Shown one piece after another: positions 26,451-38,945 of a DNA stretch of 64,000 bases. The stretch spans positions 9,749,660 to 9,813,659 of the forward strand of contig OX387609.1 of assembly GCA_947568835.1 (NCBI GenBank), read 5' to 3'. This DNA is from Protonemura montana (lineage: Eukaryota > Arthropoda > Insecta > Plecoptera > Nemouridae). The translations under genes were made by a program, and so were the position numbers. Each line of letters opens with the position of its first letter. Position 1 is the stretch's first letter. Below the pieces are notes generated by a model. That model was given only the letters and a program-made list of their open reading frames with translations, ran no database searches and was not told where the DNA came from.

Positions 26451-26819
26451 AGGAAGGTTAACTTCCTGGTTAAAATGCACTCAAGCTGTTTTGTTATTAA
26501 CGGTAAAATAGAGCATCGGTGTTTGTAAAAAGTGAACAAGCTGACTCATGAGCCACGGGCTTTGGTGTATCAAGTCGTTTTTATATGTTTTAGAAAGCGT
26601 ACATATTTCAACATAACGACTTCTAGATTGTCTGAGATCTAGAGATCTATAGAAGTTTGTAGCAGATAAATAATTGTTGATAATTGTTCTTTCCAAGCCG
26701 ACAGTGGCTTCTATAATAATAATCATGTTTACAAAACAATAAAAGTAATTCAGGGTCTTCAAAAAAACTTCATCGACATATTCTAAGTGCAAAATTATTC
26801 GTGTTTCCAATTTATTTAC

Positions 26820-27240
26820 GACCCACCGTTTTCACTACGGTTCCTGTGGCTGTGGCACTGGTCTAACGGCGTCGGTGAATGAGTGGAAGGCGATGAGGAT
26901 AATGATAAACATAACCTAGTCTGGGAGAGAGCAAGGGAAACCCGGTTCCAGCAATAAGCATTCTTCCGTCGAAGAGCTTGACGTCCCTTCCGAAAGACGG
27001 AACAACGCGAACAGGATTCCTCCACAAATCCATGCTGTCGAGAGGTTGATAAGCAAGGCGAATGAAGTTGCTGTACTAACTTTCATCCCTCCAACCTCTC
27101 TCCCGAACAAAACTGGTCATTTGTATGATGGTCACCCATCTAAAACCTGACTCAGCGCAGTGTTGCTTAACTTCAATGACTTGAAGAGAACCAGTGATTC
27201 CAACACGTCAAACCGTTCGGTTACATATCTTTCTGTTCAA
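26820..27240 (-). mobile_element. 5S-derived SINE, near full-length copy
   Basis: Read in reverse: aacggtttgacgtgttgga, gttctcttcaagtcattgaa, gttaagcaacactgcgctga, agatgggtgaccatc, then the whole body and the tail ttcaccgacgccgttagacc. The 5S central segment is partly mutated. No stop-free reading is expected or claimed. Confidence 0.85.
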
Positions 27241-27420
27241 TCTGATTACAGGATATTATCATCCCATCACAACTATGTTTTCTCATTTTATTTTATATTT
27301 AAAATTCAAATAGTTAACTTAACACGCCGTTTGATAACTTAACACCTTGTTACATCCCACCTCTGCCCGCCTCCATCATAAAATTTCCATCCATTCGTCA
27401 CTTAAACAGTAAAGAGTTTA
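27241..27420. other. Short AT-rich spacer
   Basis: Nothing recognised. Confidence 0.4.
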
Positions 27421-27660
27421 GTGACACTCAAAAGCCTACCCCAACCCCGTCGCCGCGCGCTGAGGTCGGGTGGGGGGGGTGAGGGGGGGGGGGGAGTCAA
27501 GGGTAGGGGCGTCGCAAGGGCTCAGTTCGCTCGCAACCGCCGCGCGACTCGCTCGCCCTTCATCGTGACGCTCGGAAAATTTTGGGGGGCGATCGTTCGC
27601 GTTCGCGCCCGAGTCTTAACGTCCCGGGGGTCGCTGGCCGGTGGACGGTACCCATAGAAA
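27421..27660. promoter_or_regulatory. GC- and CpG-rich island with G-run
   Basis: This 240-bp stretch stands out from the AT-rich surroundings by many CG dinucleotides (gtcgccgcgcgctga, cgctcgcaaccgccgcgcga) and a G-run at about 27466-27495. Such islands can mark promoters. No exon was recognised on either side, so the role is inference. Midasin is transcribed leftward from somewhere to the right, but this is far from any seen exon. Confidence 0.3.
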
Positions 27661-28936
27661 GGTGAAAATATCGAAGGGTGGGCTGTTTTTTCTTTTTCCA
27701 TTTTCGGTCTTAAATTATCTGTTTGGGCTTCGGTTAGTCAGTTTTGCAAAAACGCCAAACAGCAGCGACTAAAATCAGAAGTCTTATCATTAAAAAAATA
27801 AAAAATAAAAAACAAAAAAACAGAGACACTCAAAATCAGTTGAGAGCCATTTAATTATTCACGGCTCATTAGGAAATACTGTAATTTTTTCTAGCATTCG
27901 TCAGAGTTAATTAGCCAAATTAAGTTACCTGTACGTAATTTGCAGTCAACAGTTTTTAAATATTCCAACCTCGCGAAATTCATGTAAGACAACTAACCTT
28001 GAAAAAAATAGTTCGTTACCTTGAAATGCAGTCAGCTGATTGGTTAGGAGAAAGTAGAAGACCAAACGGCTGACGTCATTTTTCAAGTAAAAAAACCGTT
28101 AAGTTCTGTATCGTCCGTTAAAACCACGGCCCTGACCTCGACGGTCAATTAGTTTTTCAGTCTCGCCGAATCAAGAAATTTATATAGAAGAAGAATAACC
28201 CAGTGAACAGCAAGTTTTTAAAAACTAACAGTGCCCACATTTCGCATTGGACGTTGAACCCGCGAAATGGCGCGTTGCACATAGCCAGTGTCTTTCGGTG
28301 TTAGGTTAGTTGTACACGGTAAGTCATGGTGGTGGCAGAACATTTGGAAGAAAATGCGTCAAACAAAATTACCTGATCCTTTTTTAGTCAACTTCCCGAG
28401 CTACCTGGATACCTTACCTGTAGGTACAACAGCAGCAGCATACTAGAAGCAGGTTTTTACAGATTTACACAGAAAAGTTGGGTAATAAAACTTAATCAAA
28501 CATAGACAGCGTTGCGTTGTCGACCATATTAGTTTTTCAAATCTAGACAAACACTAATTCAGCAATAAAAATCCAATAAAAAGCGTAACATATTTAATGT
28601 TCATATCCACGTTCATTTTACTCTTGTTTTTCGACAAGGTTTATAAATAGGTTTATTTATTCTGATTCCTGTTTTCACCAATCGAATCACGAGATCGCCG
28701 TTATTCGCACGATACGCAGGCGGCGCGAATAGATTTCAAAGAGGAACGCGCCGTGCCAAATGCCATTCATAACGATCAAACAAAACACTGCCGAACGATT
28801 AATCATTCACAACGGCAGAGATACGAACGACACAGATCTGCAAACATCAATTTTCGGTGTCAATGAAATGGCTTCGGGTGCGCTGCGATATTCATAGGGA
28901 TATTATACAAACCGTTTATACAAACACGCTTGTGAG
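27661..28936. other. No gene recognised
   Basis: AT-rich; an A-rich low-complexity stretch lies near 27790-27830. No exon or named repeat. Confidence 0.5.
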
Positions 28937-28990
28937 ATCACCGAAGTTAAGCAACACTGCGCTGAGCCAGGCGTTGGATGGGTGACCAAC
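28937..28990 (+). mobile_element. Isolated 5S-like SINE head
   Basis: Only gatcaccgaagttaagcaac, actgcgctgagccaggcg and ttggatgggtgacca are present, without SINE body. It is the best match in the window to a 5S rRNA core, but the 5' third and 3' arm of 5S rRNA are absent, so it is not a functional 5S gene. Confidence 0.75.
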
Positions 28991-29104
28991 CAAGGGTTAA
29001 ACGTGTAGGAACAACGCGCTCTTTCAATGTTTTTCCTTTCAAGGCTGCGTTAGCTTTGTTTTAGGAAGTCTATTTTAGAAAGTACCACAGAGACAGCGCC
29101 AGCA

Positions 29105-29508
29105 CGGTGTGTCAAAGAGGCAAGGCTAAGAGGTGGCCGGTCCTTGGTGCTGTTGGACAGGAGCAGCTAACACAGTGTGTCAAAGGGACATGGCTAAGCG
29201 GAGGCCGGTCCTTGGTGCTGTTGGACAGGAGCAGCCAACACAGTGTGTCCAAGGGACAAGACTAAGCGGTGTCCGGTTATTGGTGCTGTTGGTCAGGAGC
29301 AAACACAGTGTGTCAAAGGGACAAGGCTAAGCGGTGACCGGTCCTTGGTGCTGTTGGACAGAAGCAGCCAACACAGTGTGTCAAAGGGACAAGGCTAAGC
29401 GGTGACCGGTCCTTGGTGCTGTTGGACAGGAGCAGCCAACACAGTGTGTCCAAGGGACAAGGCTAAGCGGTGGCCGGTTCTTGGTGCTGTTGGTCAGGAG
29501 CAACACAA
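29105..29508 (-). repeat. 68-bp satellite, locus 2 (about 6 units), inverted
   Basis: Same 68-bp unit as at 22520-22960 and 56112-56516 but in reverse (cacagtgtgtcaaagggaca, aggctaagcggtgaccggtc, cttggtgctgttggacagga). One unit is short, missing gcagcca near 29300. Confidence 0.92.
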
Positions 29509-29629
29509 TCCACCCCGTGATCTCCCTAATCCATCACCACGCTGCCATGGGACCCGGCTTAAAACCACTGCGTCGTAAAACGCCACTAATCGACGGCGTC
29601 TCGCTTCACGCGTGACGTCGACCGAATGA

Positions 29630-29700
29630 ATATAAATCGGCGCCTGGCGTCGGTTTGGCACGAGTCGTGCGTGCGGACAGGATGTGCGTGGACGCAGGTG
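29630..29700 (+). promoter_or_regulatory. TATA-like element in GC-rich context
   Basis: The string aatataaatcggcgcctggc lies in a CG-rich stretch that continues to about 29760. Spacing would place a start near 29660. No downstream exon was recognised, so this is only a candidate. Confidence 0.2.
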
Positions 29701-29769
29701 CGTGCGCGATGTGTGCGTCAGATCGGGATACGGTGGGAATCCAATCGGGCGCAGCAGCCGATAATTTCT

Positions 29770-30257
29770 GGGATTTGCCAACGGAAAATGTAGGAAGTTT
29801 TAATAAAATAGAGCCGGGAATTATAATCTTGATAAATGGCTAGGATGTGTATGATTTTACAATCTAGGGGAGAACACTATTTCACGAATAACATTCGTAA
29901 TAAGATAAAGTACCTAGCAAACATGTGCAATTTGGAAAAGCAATGGATGTTTGGGTAACCAACCAAAAGCATTACTTTAAAACTAATTATGGTTGCTATG
30001 CCGACGTGAAGTTAACATATTTGACAACATGTGGAAAATGTTGATACATAGTTTTATGGGATTGTTTTGCATTAGAAAACTGAAGAAAACTAGGATTGTT
30101 TGAAACGTTTCGTAAGTACATGACATACTGGCGCGAAATTCACTGAATAAACCCTGAAAATGAACAGCATTTTAAGGAAAATGAAACACGAGTTAAGTTG
30201 AAGAATCTCTTAATCGTGAACCCCATTAGTTACCAATTAAAGGTTGCTTTGGGTTGT
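29770..30257. other. No gene recognised
   Basis: AT-rich spacer before the tandem array. Confidence 0.45.
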
Positions 30258-30957
30258 TAAGTAGCTTCTCAGTTCTACTATATTATATTATGTTACCACG
30301 GGTATATCATGGCCTAGCATAGGAGGTTCAATGGTAGATTCAACGTTTGGTAGCCATGGAGATGCTGAGATCGCCTGACAGCTTCTCAATTCTGCTATCT
30401 TATGTTACCACGGGTATATCATGGCCTAGCATAGGAGGTTCAATAGAAGATTCAACATTTGGTAGCCATGGAGATGCTGAGATCGCCTGACAGAGCTTCT
30501 CAATTCTGCTATCTTATGTTACCACGGGTATATCATGGCCTAGCATAGGAGGTTCAATGGTAGATTCAACGTTTGGTAGCCATGGAGATGCTGACAGAGC
30601 TTCTCAATTCTGCTATCTTATGTTACCACGGGTATATCATGGCCTAGCATAGGAGGTTCAATGGTAGATTCAACGTTTGGTAGCCATGGAGATGCTGAGA
30701 TCGCCTGACAGAGCTTCTCAATTCTGCTATCTTATGTTACCACGGGTATATCATGGCCTAGCATAGCAGGTTCAATGGTAGATTCAACGTTTGGTAGCCA
30801 TGGAGATGCTGACAGAGCTTCTCAATTCTGCTATCTTATGTTACCACGGGTGTATCATGGCCTAGCATGGGAGGTTTCATGGTAGATTCAACGTTTGGTA
30901 GCCATGGAGATGCTGAGATCGCCTGACAGAGCTTCTCAATTCTGCTAGCTTATGTTA
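30258..30957 (+). repeat. 104/114-bp tandem array with alternating 10-bp module
   Basis: Six units of gcttctcaattctgctatct, tatgttaccacgggtatatc, atggcctagcataggaggtt, and so on to gccatggagatgct. The 10-bp module gagatcgcct follows units 1, 2, 4 and 6 and is absent after 3 and 5, giving a 218-bp dimer in the right part. Confidence 0.93.
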
Positions 30958-32022
30958 ACACGGCTATAATTGCAATCGAGATCTCGTCCATGAGAAGTAC
31001 CTATACTGAACTAGAAACTAGAAAGCGAGTTACTTGCCATCGCAGTAAAACACAGCCAGTCCAAACTTTTCAAAACACTCTAGCCGAGCATAAAAGTGAG
31101 CAGTAATAAACCGAGTTAATATTTATCTCCAACGGCCCACTTTCCGGCCCATACTTTCCCACCAAAAAAAAAACGACACAAAAAAATATTTCAGCCGTGA
31201 CAGCTGGATGCTTATTCGCGTTCCACAAAGCTTATAAACATTCGACTACGTATATAGAGGGCCGTGACGGCATATCTATTGTTTGCAATTTCCCGTAGAA
31301 AAAACTCCGTTGAAAAGCGAGCTCGCCTGGAGATTGGAGTGATATTGAACTATACATTCGCCAGCACCTCGGAAAACGCATGGAAAATGTGACACAGAAA
31401 TAAATATTTTCCAGTGGACAATCGTTCTAGGCATGGGAAATTGTCGGGAAATAGAATCGATTCGTGCCATGTACACAGACACAAAAGAAGCGGCATCAAT
31501 AACTCGGGGCACTTCTTCAAAACGGCGTTAGTGTGAAATGTCACAGAAGCATTGATGTGCTTAACTTGCAGTGAACAAACTGCATGGTTTTTCCGAATCC
31601 AATTTTTTAGGAAGTCGTTTTGATATTCAAACTACAAGTGAAATGTATTTCACGCTGTGAATTTTAAACTCGCCGTGTAATCTACGAAATATAATATTCG
31701 CGAGTTTTCTTTCTGTCTCGAACGTGTGAGAGAGATGAAGTCGGTGATAAAAAGGAAATGGCGATACGCGCGGTGAATGTTTAAGTGCGTGATAGAGAAG
31801 AGATATACATGCGTGTGGTTGTATGGCATCTCGTATTGAACATGACTGGCAAGTGCGTTAGTGGAAAGGTGCGTGGATATCATTACGTCGTTAGGTATTT
31901 GTTGAAATGTTACAAATGTAACAAGAAAATTAAGTTAAGCGATGGCATGACGTCTAGAGAAAGATGGGAGTGCATTACGGGGTTGGTATACCTGGATGGG
32001 TGAAGAAAGGGAGTTTCCAAAT
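30958..32022. other. No gene recognised
   Basis: Small open frames only, none with splice support or recognised domain. Confidence 0.45.
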
Positions 32023-32024
32023 TA

Positions 32025-32462
32025 CGGTTTGGCGTGTTGGGAACAGTGGTTCTTGTGAGATCACTGAGGTTTAGTAACACTGTGCTGAGTCAGGTATTGG
32101 ATGGGTGACCATTATACACATGACCAGTTCTGTTCGGGAGAGAGGTTGGAGGGATGAAAGTTAAGCAATACTGCGCTGGGTCAGGTATTGGATGGGTGAC
32201 CATCATACACATGACCAGTTCTGTTCGGTAGAGAGGTTGGAGGGATGAAAGTTAAGCAACACTGCGCTGGGTCAGGTATTGGATGGGTGACCATTATACA
32301 CATGACCAGTTCTGTTCGGTAGAGAGGTTGGAGGGATGAAAGTTAGTACAGCAACTTCATTCGTCTTGCTTATCAATCTCTTGACAGCATGGATTTGTGG
32401 AGGAATCCTGTTGTTCGCGTTGCAATGTACTACTTCGGAAAATACGTTAAGCCGGTAGTTAT
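32025..32462 (+). mobile_element. 5S-derived SINE with three tandem heads
   Basis: It starts acggtttggcgtgttgggaa. The stretch from ttaagcaa or ttagtaac to gggatgaaag occurs three times: words ttaagcaa at 32161 and 32252 and ttagtaca at 32343, i.e. a 91-bp period. The last unit continues into the normal body (ttgtggaggaatcctgttgt, gttaagccggtag). Each unit repeats the 5S-like ttggatgggtgacc. The 3' tail is absent. Confidence 0.88.
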
Positions 32463-34369
32463 TTTGTCGCATCCACTTACACCAAGGAACTTGGATTTAA
32501 AAAGTATTATTTCTGAAAAATTACTGCCATAAAATGTATGAGATGAATTTTCCAATTTTCTTGATGTGAGATTACATTAAATCAGACGATTGAAAAGTGC
32601 GCCAGCATTAGTCGTCGAACTGAATCAAAGTTTTATTAGCGAAAACGAAAAAGCGCTCACAGCAGGTCTACAGCGAGCCAGACGACACTTTCCCGATATA
32701 GGATAACCCATCGCGAAAAGTAATTCATTGCAAATCCTTCTACACCGAAATCCGGCTAAGACCAGCGTGAGGCGAGACCAAATCCATCATCTCGATGAAG
32801 ATTACCAACGAGTGGGAAATGTGATTAATTTTGCGCTATATTCGCGAGCACAAAGACCATTGGACGAAATCGATGGGGATCCGTCAGGTAATCTTTCCCA
32901 GCTGCGCGACAAATGACAAACGTTCAACAAGTTTAAGCCGATGTTCATCGAACTGGCTTCGTAACGATTCGAATTTAATTCGAACAAAGGTTTATTGACA
33001 GAAGCATTCGCGCTAAACGTGGCCGTGACTTCTTCCCTTTGTTTCGAATTGTATTGCTTTTCGGCGCCAGATATTCAGGACTTGTTTGTTTGACTATTTC
33101 GAGATACCTTGATGTCAATCCAGGAGATGATCAATAGACCAGAGTAAAATGTCTGGATTTAGCAACCAAACAAACACGCAACTGAAACATCTCGTTCAAT
33201 TCAGCAAACACACTCGAACGAGCTAACGAGGAAAGTTATCAAAATGGCCGCCGAATACCAACATTTCAATTAGTTACGTTCAATACTGAACCAAACAGGT
33301 GAAGCGACTTTTGAGTTGAGAACCACGCCCAAAGTAACAAGGGGATAGCAGTTCCTTAAAATATTCCGTTAAACACAACGGCTAAACTGTATCAAATAGT
33401 TGTTGCTAGCGTTTAATTTGGTTTGGCGATGAAACGCAGTTCGCTAACTTTGTATATGGGATTCGTTATCTCTTTGCTCATAACTGTCCCAAGTTTTAGC
33501 AATGTTGCTGGCTATTTATCATGGAAGGAGATTAAATGGTGCCAGAGCTTGTGATGATTTAGTTGATCGGTCGTTTCAAACTAAGGTTGCGGTCAAAAAC
33601 ACTACTAAAAGACTGTAGGGCATTCCAAGTTAAGCTTTGCATTTGTATAGCACTGCTTTGAATAAAGCTACCAATGCACTTTGCTAAATGCATTGTCTAC
33701 AACATTTTGAAATGGCTTTGGCTGCATAATGGGTGCATATGTTATGATATTATTACCCGTGATACCGTCAAAGGAAGGGCATAAATATACATACGAGGGA
33801 AATAACAATTACTCATGTGTACGTGTATGTGTTTGTATAAAATGTGAATATGCTAATTAATATTGTGCAATTGCTAGAGCGCCGAATGTGAAATAGTGAA
33901 TTTGGTTTTTTGATTTATTTTTTGGCACATCGAAACAATGAAAATAGAATTGGTGCACATTGTATTATAAAGTGGTTGCAACTTTGTATTTGTGTATGAA
34001 ACTCATTTTCCGTTTAACTTCTATTGCAAGGATTTTATTCTGGAGCAGAAGCACTGGAGGTCGGGATTGGATGGGATTATGAAGGGGAAAAGAAAAGAGT
34101 CGTCCGGAAATCTAAATAAGAAATAACATTGAAACGGATCCAATCAGAAGAAACAAATTAAAGGACTCGAGAAAAAAAAACGAGAGAGCTGAATGGTTAT
34201 GGATAGGACCTAAGGGACCTAAGCCAGTACCGGATTCGTATCTGCAATGAAGCATATTAATCTGAATGTCTCTAGTTGTCGCCAGCTGGTAAAATATGTA
34301 TTACCATTGGGTATATAGAATACAGCCAGAGACCCAACTCTAATTTTAAACTGTTTCCAGATATACCGA
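32463..34369. other. No gene recognised
   Basis: Open frames (e.g. 32728-32916 plus) lack recognisable similarity. No repeat family was identified. Confidence 0.45.
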
Positions 34370-34570
34370 CGAAAATGGCGATTGCTTAAAGTTACCGTAA
34401 TTTCTCGTAGATTATTCGAATTTTTGACTGGTTTACACTCACTCAATTTTTTTCTTATGCGTTACTCAACGACTGATAAACATATCGATAATTTGAATAT
34501 TAATCATTTAATTGTAGAGGTTTGTTAAAAAAGACAGTCTCGAGCGCTACAGAACTTTTAACATTAGCGC
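34370..34570 (+). repeat. Dispersed repeat R1, diverged copy
   Basis: It carries gtaatttctcgtagatta, ttgactggtttacactcact, actgataaacat and taattgtagaggtttgttaa, in R1 order. The terminal gctcagcagaaagtt part is missing. Confidence 0.65.
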
Positions 34571-37500
34571 TGAGACTCTGACTAATCAACCCAAAGATAT
34601 ATTACTTTCCAAAACGAATGTCAGTAAACTTTTCCACCACAACCTAACGTGGTACAATCAAGCTGTCTTTGTCTAGCTCATTGCAAGGCGCGAGAAAAGC
34701 GTCGATCCAGTCTCCTGAAAGCGGTGTGCAAATGATCGACGAAACCGCAGCAGAGAAACCGCAGTCGTGGCCGGCGCATATTTTACTCGATTCGACCACC
34801 GCGGTACCCCATTGGGGGCGGGAGGACCCTCGAAGGGGCGGCGTCGGGTAGCATCTGAGTTAGTTTATTATACGGCAAAAAGGGGAAAAAGGGGCTGGTG
34901 GGGACGTGCGTATTAAAGGGACTTCGACTGGAGTATTTTTAATATGAGAATCACTGGGAGAAATCTCCGACACACGGCTTTACTATAGTAGCTATTACCC
35001 ATCCGCTGTCAAAGGGCTGTGTTACTGAGTTTGAAAAGAATACCTATATCTTTGGATGTAAGATGTGCTGCCCAATTGAGTAGCATAGGACAGCAGGAGG
35101 TTAGCACTAATAGCACAAGATTGCATAGGATTGCAAAGGATTACAAAGAATTTGGGCAAAATTATGAGACAAATCCGTGACTGTTGGTTTCATCATACTG
35201 AAATTTTCGACCAATCACGAATAGGCACTGTTTAGATGCAATCTCCGTCATCAAGAAAGAAAAATTTGCTGTTATAGGACATTCTCTTCGCTGTTTTTTT
35301 ATTGCTTTTGTTTCGAGCACGACGCTATCACTGCCACGTGGACTAAATCTTTGGCGCCAAACAAATGCAGGCGAGACGAGGGCAAGATTCACGATTCTCT
35401 AGCTCGGCTGATATTCGTGCCAGCCAAAGATTTAATGAGTTTGCAACTATAAACTCTCTTACTTAACAAATCGACGTGGAAAATTACTCGAAATAAGGTT
35501 TTAATTACAACCAACTATGCGATGCCTTTAACTCGAACTTTAAGCTTGATTACCAGCTACGTTTCATAATCAACGTCAATCTTACTTACTCTCAATATTA
35601 AGTTACGTATTATACACATTATTCAGCTGCTAATATCTGCGATTAATTCCGCCAAGTCAACGTCATGCGTGTATTGAGCTTGCTTCATTAACGAATCAAA
35701 ATAGAAGACCTCTGGATACACAAGAGCGAAAAGGTCAGAATTGTGGTACAGCAAGATTAGGTATAGAATATGATCACGGTAGTCATTGATGATATGAAAA
35801 TAACGCATAATGAGGACGATACGCTCCTGAGGCAACGGTAGCTAAAAGAAAAGCTAATGACGAAAACGACATAGCAAAGAATAGAAAGAGTTTTCTACAG
35901 AGATTGCCCGTTTCAACTTCGCAAAACAGCTTGCGGTGGCTATTTTTAAACATGAACAAACTCCCCCAAGGAAACTTAGCGAAAACAAATCAGCAGTCGG
36001 GGAGGTTTCGAGGGTTTTCATGGTTGTTTTCCGCCCTTGTGTTCGGGAGGTTAAAAAGCACGTAACAGGTAGCTGCTACACCTATAACTAGGTTTACACC
36101 CCGCGTCCGTTAAGTAGCAGTGCCGGGGTGCATGGCGTTAGGTGCTGGGTAATTCATGGCGCTTGGGAATAGGGGTTGGTTGTTACACGGGGCTCGACAT
36201 CATCCCTTAACTTTGTGCGGTTTGAGCAGGGAGCGTGATGTGTGTGTGGGGGAAAATGGAGGCAACGTGAAGAATTGGGTGGAGACTGCAAATATTTGAA
36301 CGAGTTTTAACGTTTGTGCCAATGTTATGAGATATTAAATTTAGTTGAGGCATGTGCAAAACGAAAAGAGCATTGACAAGTAGGTAGATTATTTATGTTA
36401 AATCGCATTTAAATTGCAAATTTTCTCATAGGCCAGAGTGTTTTTTTAATTTTTAGCATACCAAAAATGAAACCAATCGGGAACTAAATTCAATAAAATT
36501 CTCTCAAAAAATGTGTTCCCAATTAGTTCAAAATGGTGAGGGCAACAGCACAGAAGTGAAAGATATGGGACCAAAATTTTGATTTGGTATTACACATTTA
36601 TGAAAGGGTGTGTTAGTTTTCATAGTAATAAACTAGAGTAATGCAAGTTACGACTGACGATCCTTTCAATGTCTCAATAATTTCCTATCGACCGTTTCAC
36701 AATTAGCTGAGACAGACGCTCGTACCTACATAGTGAGTAATTATGTCTGTTTTCAAACAAGAACACTTCTCAATCACCACGGCAACAACAACTGCGGTTA
36801 ATCAGGTACAATTCAATGAAATCAATCCAGGTAATGATGTAGTCACTCAGCCATACGCGGTAACCGCTAGTAAACTAGTTCCATGAACTTCACAATTAAT
36901 CTTGCAGATGTTCCAGTCGAACGGTGTACATATTAAAGTGGAGTGGAGGTAATCTTCATGCTGGGGGGTTGAAATCCCGCGAAGAATAAAACATACTTGA
37001 ATCGTAATTGCAATTTTGACTTTGTGCATTTAATACGCATAAAGAACGGTATTTGTAAGACGGAAAAAAAATGAGAGACGTTGTCATTTCAGAGATTGAT
37101 AACAAGGATATTGCGTTGACAAGATTTTTGGCGAATCATCAAATTTCTCTAACAAACTGGTTTAAAGTAACTTTAGAAGCGTTCTTTTATTAAAAAAATC
37201 TACTTAATGTACACTAGGAGTAATTAAATTTGCAACGAACCTCCAGGAGTATTTCTGCAAACGTGTTTTAAAGACACCTGGGAAAAGGATGAAGTAAAAT
37301 TGCAGCGCGAATTTAATCTCTACTCGTAAATAAAGTAAATGCCCTTTAAAACTGTGGGAGACACCTGCTAAGACATTACCGTCCTCGGGTGAAAATGCCC
37401 GGGAAACCCGGTGGAAAATGCTCGACGCTTTTCATGCAGTCTGTGGGAAAACTGTACGCATTTCCCGCGACGAGGTATCATTTGACTTTTCCGGCGGGCG

Positions 37501-37870
37501 ACATTACATCAGCGTCGCGTCATCACAATAAAAAGAGACGGCAACGTGAAAAGTAAATGTAAATAAGGAAAATGCGAGTCGGAAAATCTTTTCGAGTGGA
37601 AAATGCGGCTTGAGACGATTGGGTGGTTGGGTGGTTTGCGTTGGGGGGTTGGTTGACCCTTGCGGAAAAAGTCGAGTGTAAATTGGGCGTGATTCTTGGA
37701 CTGCGACAAAGATATTTTAAGTCAAAGAACGATCTATGCGAGACGGAAACAAATTCTATGATCTAGTATAAAACGAACTGTGAAATGGAAAGATATTTGA
37801 TGATTTTCAAAGACTACAAGTTTTGTGCTTGTACAACTTGAGGACCCATCAAACATTGTAAAAAACAGAA
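34571..37870. other. No gene recognised
   Basis: AT-rich with small CG-richer patches (34730-34830). No supported exon, RNA gene or repeat family. Confidence 0.45.
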
Positions 37871-37978
37871 AACCACGATAACATGTCAAGATAAAATGTT
37901 GACGCTGAATTCCTTGGAGATTTAAACCACGATAACATGTCAAGATAAAATGTTGACGCTGGATTCCTTGGAGATTTC
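37871..37978 (+). repeat. 54-bp direct duplication
   Basis: Two nearly identical units start aaccacgataacatgtcaag at 37871 and 37925 and differ by one base near their ends (gctgaatt versus gctggatt). Confidence 0.93.
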
Positions 37979-38764
37979 TTGGTGGCACAGATGAGATTTT
38001 AGAAAGAACTGGGTACTTCGGCGTTAGTGATAAACCAACAAAAAAAAGTTGACAAACAACGCACTAGATTTGGGTCAAATCAGAAAGAGTGATTTTGAAA
38101 TTCAGAGACATCACGGCAGCTCCTGGTCCGTTAGATCATGAGACTTATGGACTGGGACTGGAAAAGCAATCCGGATTTCATGCTTCGAGGCGTTTAACCA
38201 GGGAAAACAGGTCTCATTCGGTGAAAATGGCGGCTTTAACGAGAGGGTAAGCGAATATTGGCGAAGCGTACTCGCTCCTGAGGGAACGCGGCAGAACAGG
38301 AACGCTCCCGTGAGCTCACCTTGGCGCAAATATCATTCGTTTTGAACCGTAAGTACGGGCAAGGGGTGAGCGGGTAAGAGGGTGCAAACTAATTAAATTA
38401 ATTTCAATTCGTCTCGAGACGAGATTTAGATTACGAGGTCGTTTTAAAGCGATGGCAAAGTTTTGTCTTCTGAAGGAACGAACGAATCCATACATCAAAG
38501 GAGCCGAGAGAGTAATTAATTTTTCCTTTACGATTTTGCAGAAAGAGAAAATGTTGAATTTTGTAAAATGTAGCATTTTTTCCGAATTACTTACAATCAC
38601 TTCTATTGTAAGAAAGCTAGACAATTATTGTGGTGTTAAGACTCATGTCTACTTTATTTGACCTTAGCATTAGTTTTGGCAAAAGCCATTAAAACTGGGT
38701 TTTTAAATATTGCAGAAAATACAAAATACGTTAGTTTTTTAATTATTGACTCTGATTATTTTAT

Positions 38765-38945
38765 TTAGATGCATTTAGGAAGCCTGAACTAGGTAATTGT
38801 CATCATTTTTTGTGGTTCTTTTGTTATCGAAAAATTGTCAGGACTGCTCTTACCCTTGATAAAGTAACCAGTACAAGTTACGAAACGTCGGAAAATTTGA
38901 TTGTTCTTTACTTAGCATTCAAAACCCATTTCAAATAGTTTTTGA
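38765..38945 (+). repeat. Dispersed repeat R2, copy 2
   Basis: Starts agatgcatttaggaagcctg and ends attcaaaacccatttcaaat, like 58165-58350. It contains gtaaccagtacaagttac followed by gaaacgtcgg. Confidence 0.8.

Noticed and set aside
28937-28990. 5S rRNA gene
   Set aside because: Only the central 5S core is present; both terminal arms that pair in 5S rRNA are absent, and the same core recurs in SINE copies.
30258-30957. CRISPR array
   Set aside because: The array is contiguous tandem repeat with no unique spacers, in a eukaryotic context.
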